Below, piece by piece: positions 25,201 to 34,593 of a DNA stretch of 64,000 nt. Position 1 is the first letter of the stretch. Every line of letters starts with the position of its first letter. A program made the position numbers and the translations under genes. The notes under the pieces are model-generated. The model ran no database searches, was not told the DNA's origin, and was given only the letters and a program-made list of their open reading frames with translations. Source of the stretch: Pseudomonas sp. LS1212 (GTDB lineage: Bacteria; Pseudomonadota; Gammaproteobacteria; Pseudomonadales; Pseudomonadaceae); assembly GCF_024741815.1 (NCBI RefSeq), contig NZ_CP102951.1:1401001-1465000 (forward strand). Direction: 5' to 3'.

Positions 25201-25488
25201 ATGAAGCGTTCGATTGTATCGGTGATTGTCGTTGCCGTGCTCGCTCTAACGACAGCGCAGATGCTGGACCGGCCACCCCCTCCCAGAACCGGCCCGGCCC
25301 CGGGTGCGCCCGGGACGCCAACCCCCACGCCTTATCCGCAGGTCGTGGCACCGACGGTGCCCAGGGCCGGCAGCATCGATCGTGGGTCGCCACTGTTGCC
25401 GCCGATCAAGGTGCCGGTGCCGCCCAGGGACCAGCCATTGCCTGGGTTGGAGCCGCGCAAGGAGAAACCCGGGGTTCCAGGGGGGTAG
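25201..25488 (+). CDS. proline-rich exported small protein
   Basis: A 95-residue protein with a hydrophobic N-terminal segment (MKRSIVSVIVVAVLALTTAQ) and a remainder very rich in proline and glycine (about one third Pro in PPPPRTGPAPGAPGTPTPTPYP). Probably secreted or membrane-anchored and unfolded. A TTG at 25189 is an alternative start. It is not recognised. Confidence 0.5.
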   Translation: MKRSIVSVIVVAVLALTTAQMLDRPPPPRTGPAPGAPGTPTPTPYPQVVAPTVPRAGSIDRGSPLLPPIKVPVPPRDQPLPGLEPRKEKPGVPGG

Positions 25489-25498
25489 TCAGGACCCC

Positions 25499-25589
25499 AT
25501 CGCTGGCAAGCCAGCTCCCACAGGGTTTATGCCAGGCCAAATACTAATGTGCACCGGTAATCCTCTGTGGGAGCTGGCTTGCCAGCGAT
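25499..25589. repeat. REP pair, perfect inverted 25-bp arms
   Basis: Arms 25499-25523 and 25565-25589, identical in sequence to those at 2846-2915, spacing 41 bases. Lies between two convergent genes. Confidence 0.9.
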
Positions 25590-25603
25590 GCGATCTATAG
25601 GGC

Positions 25604-27661
25604 TTACACCACTCCCAACACCTTGAACACAAACCCATACTCCAGCGCCACATCGCGCAACCCCTGGTACCGCCCGCTCATGCCGCCATGCCCGGCACCC
25701 AATTCGGTCTTGAGCAACAACAAGTTGTCATCCGTCTTGTGGGCACGCAGTTTCGCCACCCACTTGGCCGCCTCCCAGTACTGCACGCGGCTGTCGTTGT
25801 AACCGGCAACCACCAGCAGCGCCGGGTAGGCCTGGGCGCTGACGTTCTCATAGGGCGCATAGGCCTTGATCCGCTCATAAACGGACGGGTCTTGCGGGTT
25901 GCCCCACTCGTCGTACTCGGTCACGGTCAACGGCAGCTCGGGGTCGAGCATGGTGTTGAGCACGTCGACGAACGGCACTTCGGCGATGGCGGCCTTGAAC
26001 AGCTCCGGGCGCTGGTTGAGCACCGCGCCGATCAACAGGCCACCGGCACTGCCGCCACTGATGGCCAGTTGCGCGGGGCTGGTCACGCCAGCCTCGATCA
26101 AGTGCTCGGCACAGGCGATGAAGTCGCTGAAGGTGTTGTGCTTGTGTTCCTGCTTGCCCGCCCGGTACCAGGCTTCGCCCAGTTCGCCGCCACCACGTAC
26201 ATGGGCGATGGCAAACGCCACCCCACGCTCGAGCAGGCTCAGGCGGGCGTGGGAGAACCACGGGTCGAGGCTCTCGCCGTAAGCGCCATACCCGTACAAG
26301 TAGAGGGGCACCGGCTTGCCCAGGTCCTCGCGGCGGCTCACCAGGCTGATCGGCACCCGGGTGCCATCGGCGGCGGTGGCCCAGAGGCGCTGGCTGACAT
26401 AAGCGTCGGCGTCGAACGGGCCGAGCACCGGGGTTTCCTTCAAGACTTTCTGCTCACCGCAGGCCAGGGTCAGCTGCCGTACCTGGGCTGGACGGTTGAG
26501 CGATTCATAGCGCAAGCGAACGAACTTGCTGGCGAATTCCAGGCTGTCCTGCACATACAGGCTGTAGGCAGCGTCCGGCAGTTGCACGCGATAGTGCGGC
26601 AGGCCCTGGGGATGCACCTCGATGACCGGCAGGCCACCTTCGCGCAGGCTCAGGGTCAGCGCCGAGGCGTTGAGGCTGATGCCTTCGAGCATTACGTCGT
26701 CGCGGTGGGCGATCAAGGGCTGCCAGCGCTCGCGGGTCGGTACCTCCTGCCCCTGTTCGGGCGCCTGGAACAGGGCGAAGTTGATGCCGTCCTGGTTGCT
26801 GCGGATAAACCACGTCCAGACGCCGTCGAGCTGGCCGTGGTCGGGAAAGTACTCGTGGTTCTCGACCCGCGGCGCCAGGCAGGCGAAGGGCTTTTCCGGA
26901 TGGTCGGCATCCAGCACCCAGGCTTCGCTGGTGGTCTTGCTGTTGAGCAGGAGGACCAGCTGCCGCTCGGAGCTGGACCGGTAGCAATGCAGGAAAAAGC
27001 GCCCATCGGGCTCGTGGAACACCTTTTCGACGGCCGTGCCGCCCAGGTGGTGGCGGTACAGCTTGTGCGGGCGATGGGTCTCATCCAGTTCGGCGAAGAA
27101 CAGTGTCTGGCTGTCGTTGGCCCAGGTCATGCTGCCGTCGCAGTCTTCGAACGGCAGCTCGCGGATCACGCCGCTGGCCAGTTCTTTCACGTACAGGCGG
27201 TAAACCTCGTCACCGCTGGTGTCGAGGCTGTAGGCCAGGCGCTTGTGGTCCGGGCTGATATTGAATGCGCCCAGGGACAGAAAGCCGCCGGCGGCCAGGG
27301 CATTGGGGTCGAGCAGCAGTTCTTCCTGGCTTTCATCGACGGTGAGCGAATCGTCGGCCGGGCGCGGGCAGCGGTAGTGCCGAGGGTATTCGTCGCCAGC
27401 GGTGGTGCGGGTGAAATACATGTAGGGACCCCAGGGCGAGGCCAGTGACAGGTCGGTTTCACGGATCCGCGCCTTGATCTCCTGGAACAGCTGCTCACGC
27501 AGTTCTGCCTGGTCGGCCAGTTGCGACTCCTGGTAGTGGTTTTCTGCCTTGAGGTAGTCGAGCACTTCATTGCTGTCGCGCGCTTGCAGCCAGGCATAGG
27601 GGTCGGCACCGTCGGCCAGGTGGGCAATCGGGGCGCTGGAAGCGGTGGCTGTTGAGGACAT
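25604..27661 (-). CDS. ptrB: oligopeptidase B (S9 prolyl oligopeptidase family)
   Basis: A 685-residue cytosolic serine peptidase that cleaves peptides after Lys or Arg. The N-terminal beta-propeller covers about residues 70-410. The alpha/beta hydrolase domain carries the nucleophile in ISGGSAGGLLIG, with aspartate in VVAGYNDSRV and histidine in GAGHGGMSGR. AIAHVRGGGELGEAWY is a further S9A hallmark. Start: the ATG at 27661 rather than the upstream extension. Confidence 0.92.
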   Translation of the reverse strand: MSSTATASSAPIAHLADGADPYAWLQARDSNEVLDYLKAENHYQESQLADQAELREQLFQEIKARIRETDLSLASPWGPYMYFTRTTAGDEYPRHYRCPRPADDSLTVDESQEELLLDPNALAAGGFLSLGAFNISPDHKRLAYSLDTSGDEVYRLYVKELASGVIRELPFEDCDGSMTWANDSQTLFFAELDETHRPHKLYRHHLGGTAVEKVFHEPDGRFFLHCYRSSSERQLVLLLNSKTTSEAWVLDADHPEKPFACLAPRVENHEYFPDHGQLDGVWTWFIRSNQDGINFALFQAPEQGQEVPTRERWQPLIAHRDDVMLEGISLNASALTLSLREGGLPVIEVHPQGLPHYRVQLPDAAYSLYVQDSLEFASKFVRLRYESLNRPAQVRQLTLACGEQKVLKETPVLGPFDADAYVSQRLWATAADGTRVPISLVSRREDLGKPVPLYLYGYGAYGESLDPWFSHARLSLLERGVAFAIAHVRGGGELGEAWYRAGKQEHKHNTFSDFIACAEHLIEAGVTSPAQLAISGGSAGGLLIGAVLNQRPELFKAAIAEVPFVDVLNTMLDPELPLTVTEYDEWGNPQDPSVYERIKAYAPYENVSAQAYPALLVVAGYNDSRVQYWEAAKWVAKLRAHKTDDNLLLLKTELGAGHGGMSGRYQGLRDVALEYGFVFKVLGVV

Positions 27662-27793
27662 GCGAAGCTCTCTTTTTGCTGAAGGTAACCGCTGTGCCCG
27701 GTGGCCGCCCGGAGGCTGGCAATACTTGGGGGCGCCTGCGCGGCGAAAAGTCGTTATCATAAGCGCCTATTTGCCTACCTTGCCACGGACGCC

Positions 27794-28291
27794 ATGACCG
27801 AGAACGATTATCTGCTCGCCTGGGGCCTCTACGCCTTTGCCGCCCTGGGCTGCCTGCTGGTGTGGTGCCTGTTGACCCGCTGGATGTGGCGCTGGCTGCG
27901 CGAGCCGCTGCGGCTGCTGGTGGCGGTCCTGTTGCTGACGCCCACCATCATTGACCCGGTCAAGGAAAAGTTTGCTCCGGCCGTGGCCATCTCTGCGCTC
28001 GATCTGCTGTTCAAAGTGGGCAACAACGCCTGGCGGGCGATCTCCGACCTTTTCATGTACGGCATCATGGTCTTTGCGCTGTATGCGGTCTTTGCGCTTG
28101 TGCGTTGGGTGATGGAAAAGCGTGCCAGGGCACGTCGCGCGCTGGCCGATGCCGCAGCCGCGCAGCAGGATGCCTATGAACCGCCTTCACCGGATGAGCC
28201 ATTTGCCGCCGACAGCAACGACCGTTACGGGCGCAAGCCGCCTGCACCCCCGGCTCCCGGTGGTCGCCTGCGGGTTGAACCACGTTTGTAG
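27794..28291 (+). CDS. inner-membrane protein with proline-rich tail, MFS-unrelated
   Basis: A 165-residue protein with three or four hydrophobic segments (residues 6-28, 39-53, 60-75, 85-105) followed by a basic stretch KRARARRALADAAAAQQ and a disordered proline-rich tail. Probably an inner-membrane protein with a cytoplasmic tail. I do not recognise the family. It precedes the glutamine amidotransferase by 29 bases and is probably cotranscribed. Confidence 0.65.
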   Translation: MTENDYLLAWGLYAFAALGCLLVWCLLTRWMWRWLREPLRLLVAVLLLTPTIIDPVKEKFAPAVAISALDLLFKVGNNAWRAISDLFMYGIMVFALYAVFALVRWVMEKRARARRALADAAAAQQDAYEPPSPDEPFAADSNDRYGRKPPAPPAPGGRLRVEPRL

Positions 28292-28320
28292 TCCCCGCCG
28301 CCTGACGCGAGAGTTTGAGC

Positions 28321-29097
28321 ATGTGTGAACTACTGGGCATGAGCGCCAACGTGCCGACCGATATCGTTTTCAGCTTTACCGGGCTGATGCAGCGTGGCGG
28401 TCGTACCGGCCCCCACCGCGATGGCTGGGGCATCGGCTTCTACGAGGGGCGCGGCCTGCGCCTGTTCCAGGACCCGGCCGCCAGCAGCGAGTCGGAAGTC
28501 GCGCAGCTGGTACAGCGTTATCCGATCAAGAGCGAAGTGGTCATCGGCCACATTCGCCAGGCCAATGTCGGCAAGGTCAGCCTGGCCAATACCCATCCAT
28601 TTGTCCGCGAACTGTGGGGGCGCAACTGGTGTTTCGCCCACAACGGCCAGTTGGCCGGGCATGAGCCTGCGGCCGGTTTTTATCGGCCGGTGGGCGATAC
28701 CGACAGCGAAGCGGCCTTCTGTGATCTGCTCAATCGGGTTCGCGAAGCGTTCCCGGAACCGGTCGACATCGACCGGTTGCTGCCCGTACTGGAAGCCGCC
28801 TGCAGCGAATATCGCGCCAAGGGCGTGTTCAACTGCCTGCTCAGCGACGGCGACTGGCTCTTTTGCTATTGCTCGACCAAGCTTGTGCACATCACCCGCC
28901 GGGCGCCGTTCGGCCCTGCGCGCTTGAAGGACGTCGATGTGATCGTCGATTTCCAGGCCGAAACCACGCCCAATGACGTGGTCACGGTGATCGCCACCGA
29001 ACCCTTGACCGAAAACGAAACCTGGAACCGCTACGAGCCCGGCCAATGGGGCCTGTGGCGTCGCGGCGAGTGTGTCAGCCAAGGCCGGACTGAATAG
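28321..29097 (+). CDS. class II glutamine amidotransferase (YafJ-like)
   Basis: A 258-residue Ntn-type amidotransferase. Met1-Cys2 exposes the catalytic cysteine after Met removal, in MCELLGMSANVPTDI. GPHRDGWGIGFYEG, IGHIRQANVGKVSLANTHPF and FAHNGQLAG are the glutamine-binding strands. No partner synthase domain follows, as in YafJ. Its own product is unknown. It is linked to the DUF2937 gene 11 bases downstream. Confidence 0.9.
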   Translation: MCELLGMSANVPTDIVFSFTGLMQRGGRTGPHRDGWGIGFYEGRGLRLFQDPAASSESEVAQLVQRYPIKSEVVIGHIRQANVGKVSLANTHPFVRELWGRNWCFAHNGQLAGHEPAAGFYRPVGDTDSEAAFCDLLNRVREAFPEPVDIDRLLPVLEAACSEYRAKGVFNCLLSDGDWLFCYCSTKLVHITRRAPFGPARLKDVDVIVDFQAETTPNDVVTVIATEPLTENETWNRYEPGQWGLWRRGECVSQGRTE

Positions 29098-29108
29098 GGA
29101 AACCTGTA

Positions 29109-29633
29109 ATGCTGCGAAGCTACCTGCGATTGGTGTTGTTCGCCCTCGGCTTGCTGGTGGGCGTGCAAGTGCCCGGGGTGATCAACGATTACAGCCAGCG
29201 CGTCGAAGCCCACCTGAGCGAAGCACGGCAGGGCCTCAAGGGGTTCAACGAGACGGCCGAGCGCTTCTTCGACGGTGACCTGCAAGCCCTGGTAGCGCAC
29301 TATCGGGCCAGCACCGACCCGGTGTTTCGCAGCGACGCCGACAGCATTGCCAGCCTGCTTGGCCGCAATCAGTTGCTCGAGTCGGAATGGCAGGCGCTGC
29401 AAGGCCCCTGGTATGCCCGCGCCTTGCACGTGATTGCCGCGGCCGACCCGCAATTGCGCGAAGAAACCCTCAAAGGCTACAGCTACCAGATCCTGCTGGC
29501 GCCCGAGGCGATTGCCTGGGGCCTGGCCTGCGCGCTGCTCCTGGCCTTGGTCGTGGAAAGCCTGTTGCTGCTGGTCGGTTGGGTTGTGCTGGGTGGTCGA
29601 CGCAAGCCTCTGCCCGAGCGTAGCGGGCGCTAG
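29109..29633 (+). CDS. DUF2937-family membrane protein
   Basis: A 174-residue protein with an N-terminal membrane anchor (LVLFALGLLVGVQVPGV), an amphipathic helical middle (YSQRVEAHLSEARQGLKGFNETAERFFDGD) and a C-terminal hydrophobic hairpin (AIAWGLACALLLALVVESLLLLVGWVVLGG). This matches DUF2937. Function is unknown. It directly follows the amidotransferase. Confidence 0.8.
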   Translation: MLRSYLRLVLFALGLLVGVQVPGVINDYSQRVEAHLSEARQGLKGFNETAERFFDGDLQALVAHYRASTDPVFRSDADSIASLLGRNQLLESEWQALQGPWYARALHVIAAADPQLREETLKGYSYQILLAPEAIAWGLACALLLALVVESLLLLVGWVVLGGRRKPLPERSGR

Positions 29634-29725
29634 CTGGACTGCGGCCTTGCCGGCATAGTGTTACAGCCGGCCCAGCCGTTATGATGGGTGGCAAGTCCCT
29701 CAGCCTGCACTCAGGAGCAGTGATC

Positions 29726-30478
29726 GTGAGCCGCCTGTTATTGAATTGCGACATGGGTGAAAGTTTCGGCAGTTGGACCATGGGCCTGGATGCCCAGGTC
29801 ATGCCCTTTATCGACTGCGCCAACATTGCCTGCGGTTTCCACGCCGGTGACCCGGGCATCATGCGCAAAACCGTCAGCCTGGCATTGGCGCACGATGTGA
29901 TGATCGGTGCGCATCCTGCCTACCCGGACCTGGTCGGTTTCGGGCGCCGCTCGATGGCCTGCACCACGCAGGAAATCGAAGACCTGCTGCACTACCAGAT
30001 CGGTGCGCTCGACGGCATCTGCCGGGCCCAGGGTGGACGGGTGCGTTACGTCAAACCCCATGGTGCGCTGTACAACGACATGATGGCCGATGCCGAGAAG
30101 CTACGCGCCGTGATCAAGGCGGTGGCTGCCTACGATCGGCAATTGCCATTGATGCTCATGGCCACCCGCGACAACAGCGCAGCAAAGGCCCTGGGCGATG
30201 AATACGGCCTGACGCTGTGGTTCGAGGCCTTTGCCGACCGGGCCTACGACGCGGCCGGGCGCTTGGTTTCGCGGCAGCTGCCGGGGGCCGTGCACCACGC
30301 CCTGGAAGTCATCGTCGAGCAGGCGCTGCGCCTGGCTGCCGGCAAGGCCCTGACGGCCAGCGATGGCAGTGAGTTGCTGCTGGCGGCCGATACCCTGTGC
30401 GTGCATGGCGACAACGCCAGCTCGGTCGCTGCGGTGCAGCGCATTCGTGAAACCCTCCAACGGCAGTCCGCGTCATGA
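29726..30478 (+). CDS. pxpA: 5-oxoprolinase subunit PxpA
   Basis: A 250-residue LamB/YcsF protein. With PxpB and PxpC it hydrolyses 5-oxoproline (pyroglutamate) to glutamate using ATP. Family motifs: LLNCDMGESFGSW at the start, IACGFHAGDPGIM, AHPAYPDLVGFGRR, VKPHGALYNDM and CVHGDN. GTG at 29726 is taken as start (AGGAG about nine bases upstream); GTG at 29720 is possible. Its TGA overlaps the pxpB ATG by four bases. Confidence 0.93.
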   Translation: MSRLLLNCDMGESFGSWTMGLDAQVMPFIDCANIACGFHAGDPGIMRKTVSLALAHDVMIGAHPAYPDLVGFGRRSMACTTQEIEDLLHYQIGALDGICRAQGGRVRYVKPHGALYNDMMADAEKLRAVIKAVAAYDRQLPLMLMATRDNSAAKALGDEYGLTLWFEAFADRAYDAAGRLVSRQLPGAVHHALEVIVEQALRLAAGKALTASDGSELLLAADTLCVHGDNASSVAAVQRIRETLQRQSAS

Positions 30479-31179
30479 AGGTGCGGATAGAGGTGGTAGC
30501 CATCGATTGCCTGATGGTGCGCCTGTTCGATGCCATCGACGAAGCCAACATGCCCTGGATGCTCGCTGCCGGCCAACGGCTGCGCACCGGGTTCGGCGAG
30601 GGGCTGGTCGATCTGGTGCCGTCCTACACGACGCTGATGGTGCATTACGACCTGGCCCGTTTTTCGCCACGTGCCGCCCGTGAATGTATCGCCGAGGCGC
30701 TGACCGACTTGCAGCCCGATACCGGCAGCGCCGGGCGATGCCACGATATTGCGGTGTGGTACGACCTGAGCGTCGGCCCGGAACTGGCGCTGTTGGCGCA
30801 GCGCAGCGGCGAATCGATCGAGCAGGTGGTCCGTCGGCACTGTGGGCGCGAGTATCAGGTGTTCGCGCTGGGTTTCGCGCCGGGCTTTGCCTTCATGGGC
30901 CTGGTCGACGAACAGCTCGCAGCGCCTCGGTTGGCTACCCCGCGCAAGCGCGTCGCCGTTGGCAGCGTGGGCATCGCCGAGCGCCAGACCGCTGCCTACC
31001 CGGCCGTATCGCCCGGTGGCTGGAACCTGATCGGGCGCACGCCAGACAAACTCTTCGATCGCCAGCGTGAAGGTTACAGCCTGCTGCAACCGGGTGATCG
31101 GGTGCGCTTCGTGCCCATCAGCCATAACGAATTCATCAGCCTGGGCGGCGACGATACGCCCTTGGAGGGCCAGGCATGA
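30475..31179 (+). CDS. pxpB: 5-oxoprolinase subunit PxpB (KipI family)
   Basis: A 234-residue protein of the allophanate hydrolase subunit 1 family. Visible motifs: ALGFAPGFAFMGLVD, LATPRKRVAVGSVGIAERQTAAYP and PGGWNLIGRTP. It overlaps pxpA and pxpC by four bases each (ATGA), so the three subunits are translationally coupled, fitting a stoichiometric complex. Confidence 0.93.
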   Translation: MKVRIEVVAIDCLMVRLFDAIDEANMPWMLAAGQRLRTGFGEGLVDLVPSYTTLMVHYDLARFSPRAARECIAEALTDLQPDTGSAGRCHDIAVWYDLSVGPELALLAQRSGESIEQVVRRHCGREYQVFALGFAPGFAFMGLVDEQLAAPRLATPRKRVAVGSVGIAERQTAAYPAVSPGGWNLIGRTPDKLFDRQREGYSLLQPGDRVRFVPISHNEFISLGGDDTPLEGQA

Positions 31180-32093
31180 GCCAGCTTTCGATTGAAGCCA
31201 GCACGCCCCTGTGCCTGCTGCAGGATGCCGGGCGTTTCGGCGTGCGCCACCTGGGCGTGACCCAGGGCGGCGCGCTGGATTGGGTATCGATGTCCTGGGC
31301 CAACTGGCTGCTGGGCAATGCCCTGGATGCCGCAGTCGTGGAAGTGACCCTGGGTGGCCTGATGCTGGTGGCCCAACAGGATTGCGTATTGGCCCTGGCC
31401 GGCGCCGATCTGGGGGCAACGCTCGATGGCCAGCCGCTGGCGCCGTGGCGCAGCTTTGCCATGGGCCGGGGGCAACGCCTGCAGTTCACTCAGCCGGTGT
31501 TGGGCGCACGCGCCTACCTGGCGGCCCCCGGCGGTTTCGACGCGCCGCAGGTGCTGGGCAGTTGTGCCAGTGTGGTGCGTGAAGAACTGGGCGGGCTCGA
31601 TGGCTTCGGCAAGGCCTTGGCCAAGGGGCAGTCATTGAGTTATTCAGGGCAGGCGCCGAGCGTTCGGGTCTTGCCGCACGTTTTGATTCCGGACTTGGCG
31701 GCCAGCCAGCCGCTGGACGTGGTGCTGGGTGCGCAGATCGGTGATTTCGGCGGGCAAAGCCTGTTCGATGCGTTCAACGCCAAGTGGACCCTCGACACCC
31801 GCGCCGATCGCATGGGCATTCGCCTGCTGGGGCCCGAGTTGAAGTACCTGGGCAAGCCGATGATCTCCGAAGGCATCCCCTTGGGCGCGATCCAGGTTCC
31901 GCCGGATGGGCAGCCCATTGTGCTGCTCAACGATCGGCAGACCATTGGCGGCTATCCGCGGTTGGGGGCGTTGACGCCATTGGCGTTGGCGCGGCTGGCG
32001 CAGTGTTTGCCGGGGGCGGTGGTCAGGTTGAACCCGGTGGTGCAGGAGACGGCGCATGAGCAGCAGCAGACGTTCATGCAACGTTACCGCTGA
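31176..32093 (+). CDS. pxpC: 5-oxoprolinase subunit PxpC (KipA family)
   Basis: A 305-residue allophanate hydrolase subunit 2/KipA protein. Family features: LQDAGRFGVRHLGVTQGGALDWVS at the start, AYLAAPGGFDAP, LDTRADRMGIRLLG, and EGIPLGAIQVPPDGQPIVLLNDRQTIGGYPR. It ends the pxpABC operon; the GTAGCC-type repeat follows within 15 bases. Confidence 0.93.
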   Translation: MSQLSIEASTPLCLLQDAGRFGVRHLGVTQGGALDWVSMSWANWLLGNALDAAVVEVTLGGLMLVAQQDCVLALAGADLGATLDGQPLAPWRSFAMGRGQRLQFTQPVLGARAYLAAPGGFDAPQVLGSCASVVREELGGLDGFGKALAKGQSLSYSGQAPSVRVLPHVLIPDLAASQPLDVVLGAQIGDFGGQSLFDAFNAKWTLDTRADRMGIRLLGPELKYLGKPMISEGIPLGAIQVPPDGQPIVLLNDRQTIGGYPRLGALTPLALARLAQCLPGAVVRLNPVVQETAHEQQQTFMQRYR

Positions 32094-32106
32094 CGCCTCG
32101 CAAACC

Positions 32107-32208
32107 GTAGCCGCTGCCGAAGGCTGCGCTCGCGCCCGTCAGGGCGCGCAGGATCTCGAAATCGCCGGGGGCCTGGCGGCCCCAGCGCAGCCTGACGGCA
32201 GCGGCTAC
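32107..32208. repeat. extragenic palindromic repeat, GTAGCCGCTGCCG type
   Basis: Begins GTAGCCGCTGCCG and ends CGGCAGCGGCTAC, so the outer ends are inverted copies; the inner part is also partly self-complementary. It is the first of several copies (45093, 52231) and lies between convergent genes. Confidence 0.8.
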
Positions 32209-32233
32209 AGTCGATCGCCGTAGCCACCGCGAG

Positions 32234-33412
32234 TTACTTCGACAAAAACCGCATCCCTTCCTCCAACCCACGCAAGGTCAGCGGATACATCTGGTCCTCG
32301 ATCAAGTCACGCACGATGTTGGTCGAGGCGGTGTAGTTCCAGGTGTCCTTGGGGTACGGGTTGATCCAGATGAGCTTTTTGAATTTCTCCCTGAAGCGCT
32401 GCATCCACACATAACCCGGCTCTTCGTTCCAGTGCTCGACGCTGCCGCCGGCCTGGGTGATTTCGTAGGGCGCCATGGCGGCGTCGCCGACGAAGATCAC
32501 CTTGTAGTCGGCGCCGTACTTGTGCAGCAGGTCATGGGTCGCCGTGCGTTCGGAGGTGCGGCGCAGGTTGTTCTTCCACACCGACTCATACACGAAGTTG
32601 TGGAAGTAGTAGTACTCCAGGTGCTTGAATTCGGTCTTGCAAGCCGAGAACAGTTCTTCGCAGATCTTCACGTGGGCATCCATCGAGCCGCCGATATCGA
32701 ACAGCAACAGTAGCTTGACGGTGTTGCGCCGCTCCGGACGCATCTGGATGTTCAACAGGCCGGCATCGCGGGCGGTATGGTCGATGGTGCCGTCGATATC
32801 CAGCTCTTCGGCCGCGCCCTGGCGCGCGAACTTGCGCAGGCGGCGCAAGGCGACCTTGATGTTGCGCGTGCCCAGCTCGACCTGGTCGTCGAGGTTCTTG
32901 TACTCGCGCTGGTCCCAGACCTTGACGGCCTTGCCCTGGCGCTTGCCGGCATCGCCCACGCGAATGCCCTCGGGGTTGAAACCGCCGGAGCCGAACGGGC
33001 TGGTGCCACCGGTGCCGATCCACTTGTTGCCGCCGGCATGGCGTTCCTTCTGTTCTTCCAGGCGCTTCTTGAACTCTTCGATCAGTTTGTCCAGGCCGCC
33101 GAGGGACTGGATCTGCGCGCGCTCTTCATCGCTGAGCGAGCGCTCGAACTCCTTGCGCAGCCAGTCCTCGGGGATCAGCGCCTGCAAGTGGTCGTCGAGC
33201 TTTTCAAGCCCGTTGAAATAGGCCGCGAACGCCCGGTCGAACTTGTCGAAGTGACGTTCGTCCTTCACCAGGATGGCCCGGGACAAGTAGTAGAACTCGT
33301 CCATGTCGGCGAAGGTCACGCGCTGCTTGAGCGCGTTGATAAGGTCGAGCAGCTCGCGTACCGAGACCGGCACCCTGGCTGCGCGCATTTCATTGAACAG
33401 GTTGAGCAGCAT
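32234..33412 (-). CDS. VWA-domain protein, CoxE-like partner of MoxR
   Basis: A 392-residue protein. A helical N-terminal part (RVPVSVRELLDLINALKQ) is followed by a glycine-rich linker (GGNKWIGTGGTSPFGSGGFNPEG). The von Willebrand A domain has a metal-site start LLLFDIGGSMDAH, close to D-x-S-x-S but with Gly at the first serine position. It pairs with the MoxR ATPase 30 bases upstream; MoxR-VWA pairs act as chaperone-like systems that mature enzymes or complexes. The target here is not known. Confidence 0.88.
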   Translation of the reverse strand: MLLNLFNEMRAARVPVSVRELLDLINALKQRVTFADMDEFYYLSRAILVKDERHFDKFDRAFAAYFNGLEKLDDHLQALIPEDWLRKEFERSLSDEERAQIQSLGGLDKLIEEFKKRLEEQKERHAGGNKWIGTGGTSPFGSGGFNPEGIRVGDAGKRQGKAVKVWDQREYKNLDDQVELGTRNIKVALRRLRKFARQGAAEELDIDGTIDHTARDAGLLNIQMRPERRNTVKLLLLFDIGGSMDAHVKICEELFSACKTEFKHLEYYYFHNFVYESVWKNNLRRTSERTATHDLLHKYGADYKVIFVGDAAMAPYEITQAGGSVEHWNEEPGYVWMQRFREKFKKLIWINPYPKDTWNYTASTNIVRDLIEDQMYPLTLRGLEEGMRFLSK

Positions 33413-33442
33413 GGCTGTCGCCCTTTGATCCAGGTGGAATGA

Positions 33443-34288
33443 TCAGCGATTGCCGCGACGGCTCATGAACGCCAGGCGCTCGAGCAATTGCACGTCCTGC
33501 TCGTTCTTGACCAGGGCGCCGGCCAGCGGCGGAATGGCCTTGGTCGGATCGCGTTCGCGCAATACCGCTTCGCCGATGTTGTCGGCCATCAGCAGCTTGA
33601 GCCAGTCGACCAGCTCGGAGGTCGAAGGCTTTTTCTTCAGGCCAGGCACCTTGCGTACGTCGAAGAACACATCAAGGGCTTCGCTGACCAGCTCATTCTT
33701 GATGTCCGGGTAGTGCACATCGACGATCTGTTGCATCGTGGTGCGGTCCGGGAAGGCGATGTAATGGAAGAAGCAACGACGCAGGAAGGCGTCCGGCAGC
33801 TCTTTCTCGTTATTGGAGGTGATGATGATGATCGGGCGCTGCCTGGCCTTGATCGTCTCATTGGTCTCGTAAACGTAGAACTCCATCTTGTCCAGCTCCT
33901 GCAACAGGTCGTTGGGGAACTCGATGTCGGCCTTGTCGATTTCGTCGATCAGCAGGATGACCCGTTCTTCAGCCTCGAACGCTTCCCACAGCTTGCCCTT
34001 TTTCAGGTAGTTGCGCACATCGTGCACTTTGTCCACGCCCAGCTGCGAGTCGCGCAGACGGCTGACCGCGTCGTACTCGTAGAGGCCCTGGTGGGCCTTG
34101 GTGGTGGACTTGATGTGCCAGGTGATCAGCTTGACGCCGAAAGACTCGGCCAGTTGCTCGGCCAGCATGGTCTTGCCGGTGCCGGGCTCGCCTTTGACCA
34201 GCAAGGGCCGCTCCAGGGTGATCGCTGCGTTGACCGCGAGCTTGAGGTCGTTTGTAGCGACGTATGCGCTGGTGCCTTCGAACTTCAT
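33443..34288 (-). CDS. MoxR-family AAA+ ATPase
   Basis: A 281-residue AAA+ ATPase: Walker A GEPGTGKTMLAEQL (about 33-46), Walker B VILLIDEIDKAD, sensor 1 IIITSNNEKELPDAFLRRC including the arginine finger. It belongs to the MoxR group and forms an operon with the VWA protein, the usual two-gene module. The start MKFEGTSAYVATNDL is family-like. Confidence 0.92.
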   Translation of the reverse strand: MKFEGTSAYVATNDLKLAVNAAITLERPLLVKGEPGTGKTMLAEQLAESFGVKLITWHIKSTTKAHQGLYEYDAVSRLRDSQLGVDKVHDVRNYLKKGKLWEAFEAEERVILLIDEIDKADIEFPNDLLQELDKMEFYVYETNETIKARQRPIIIITSNNEKELPDAFLRRCFFHYIAFPDRTTMQQIVDVHYPDIKNELVSEALDVFFDVRKVPGLKKKPSTSELVDWLKLLMADNIGEAVLRERDPTKAIPPLAGALVKNEQDVQLLERLAFMSRRGNR

Positions 34289-34384
34289 CTGCCAATCCTC
34301 GAACGTGTCGCCAGGCGGTTTGCTGCCGGCGGAATTTAAAATTGTGCACGACTATAACGCGGGCTCTGGTCGACTGTGAACGCA

Positions 34385-34415
34385 GACGCCCCATTCAGTC
34401 TCTGAATGGGGCGTC
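34385..34415. terminator. long perfect hairpin upstream of moxR
   Basis: GACGCCCCATTCAG (34385-34398) pairs fully with CTGAATGGGGCGTC (34402-34415), loop TCT. It lies just past the stop of the degenerate frame at 34426 (leftward), so it probably was that gene's terminator. There is no U-tract on either strand. Confidence 0.55.
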
Positions 34416-34425
34416 ACCTCGTGAC

Positions 34426-34593
34426 TCAGTCAGCCTTTGGTGGTGGTTGCTCATAGCGTGCGTTGAAGGCTTGAATGAAGCCATTTCGCAGAATCTGGAA
34501 GAAGGCCTGCAGCCCACTGATATCACTTTGGTGCACGTTGCCCCTGAGTTCAACTCGGGTGGCGAACTGATTCTTGCGCAGAGCGGCCAACAT
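34426..34593 (-). pseudogene. C-terminal remnant, DUF748/AsmA-like protein
   Basis: A 55-residue frame (MLAALRKNQF...ILRNGFIQAFNARYEQPPPKAD) that looks like the C-terminal end of a much larger DUF748-type envelope protein: a TRVELRGNVHQSDISGLQAF strand-turn followed by an amphipathic helix to the terminus. A possible N-terminal start MKRRYV lies just upstream in another frame (about 34612), so most of the gene may have been deleted. Family identification is from pattern memory. Confidence 0.45.

Noticed and set aside
25688..27448. A 586-codon plus-strand frame
   Set aside because: Entirely antisense to oligopeptidase B, with a composition typical of the shadow frame of a high-GC gene.
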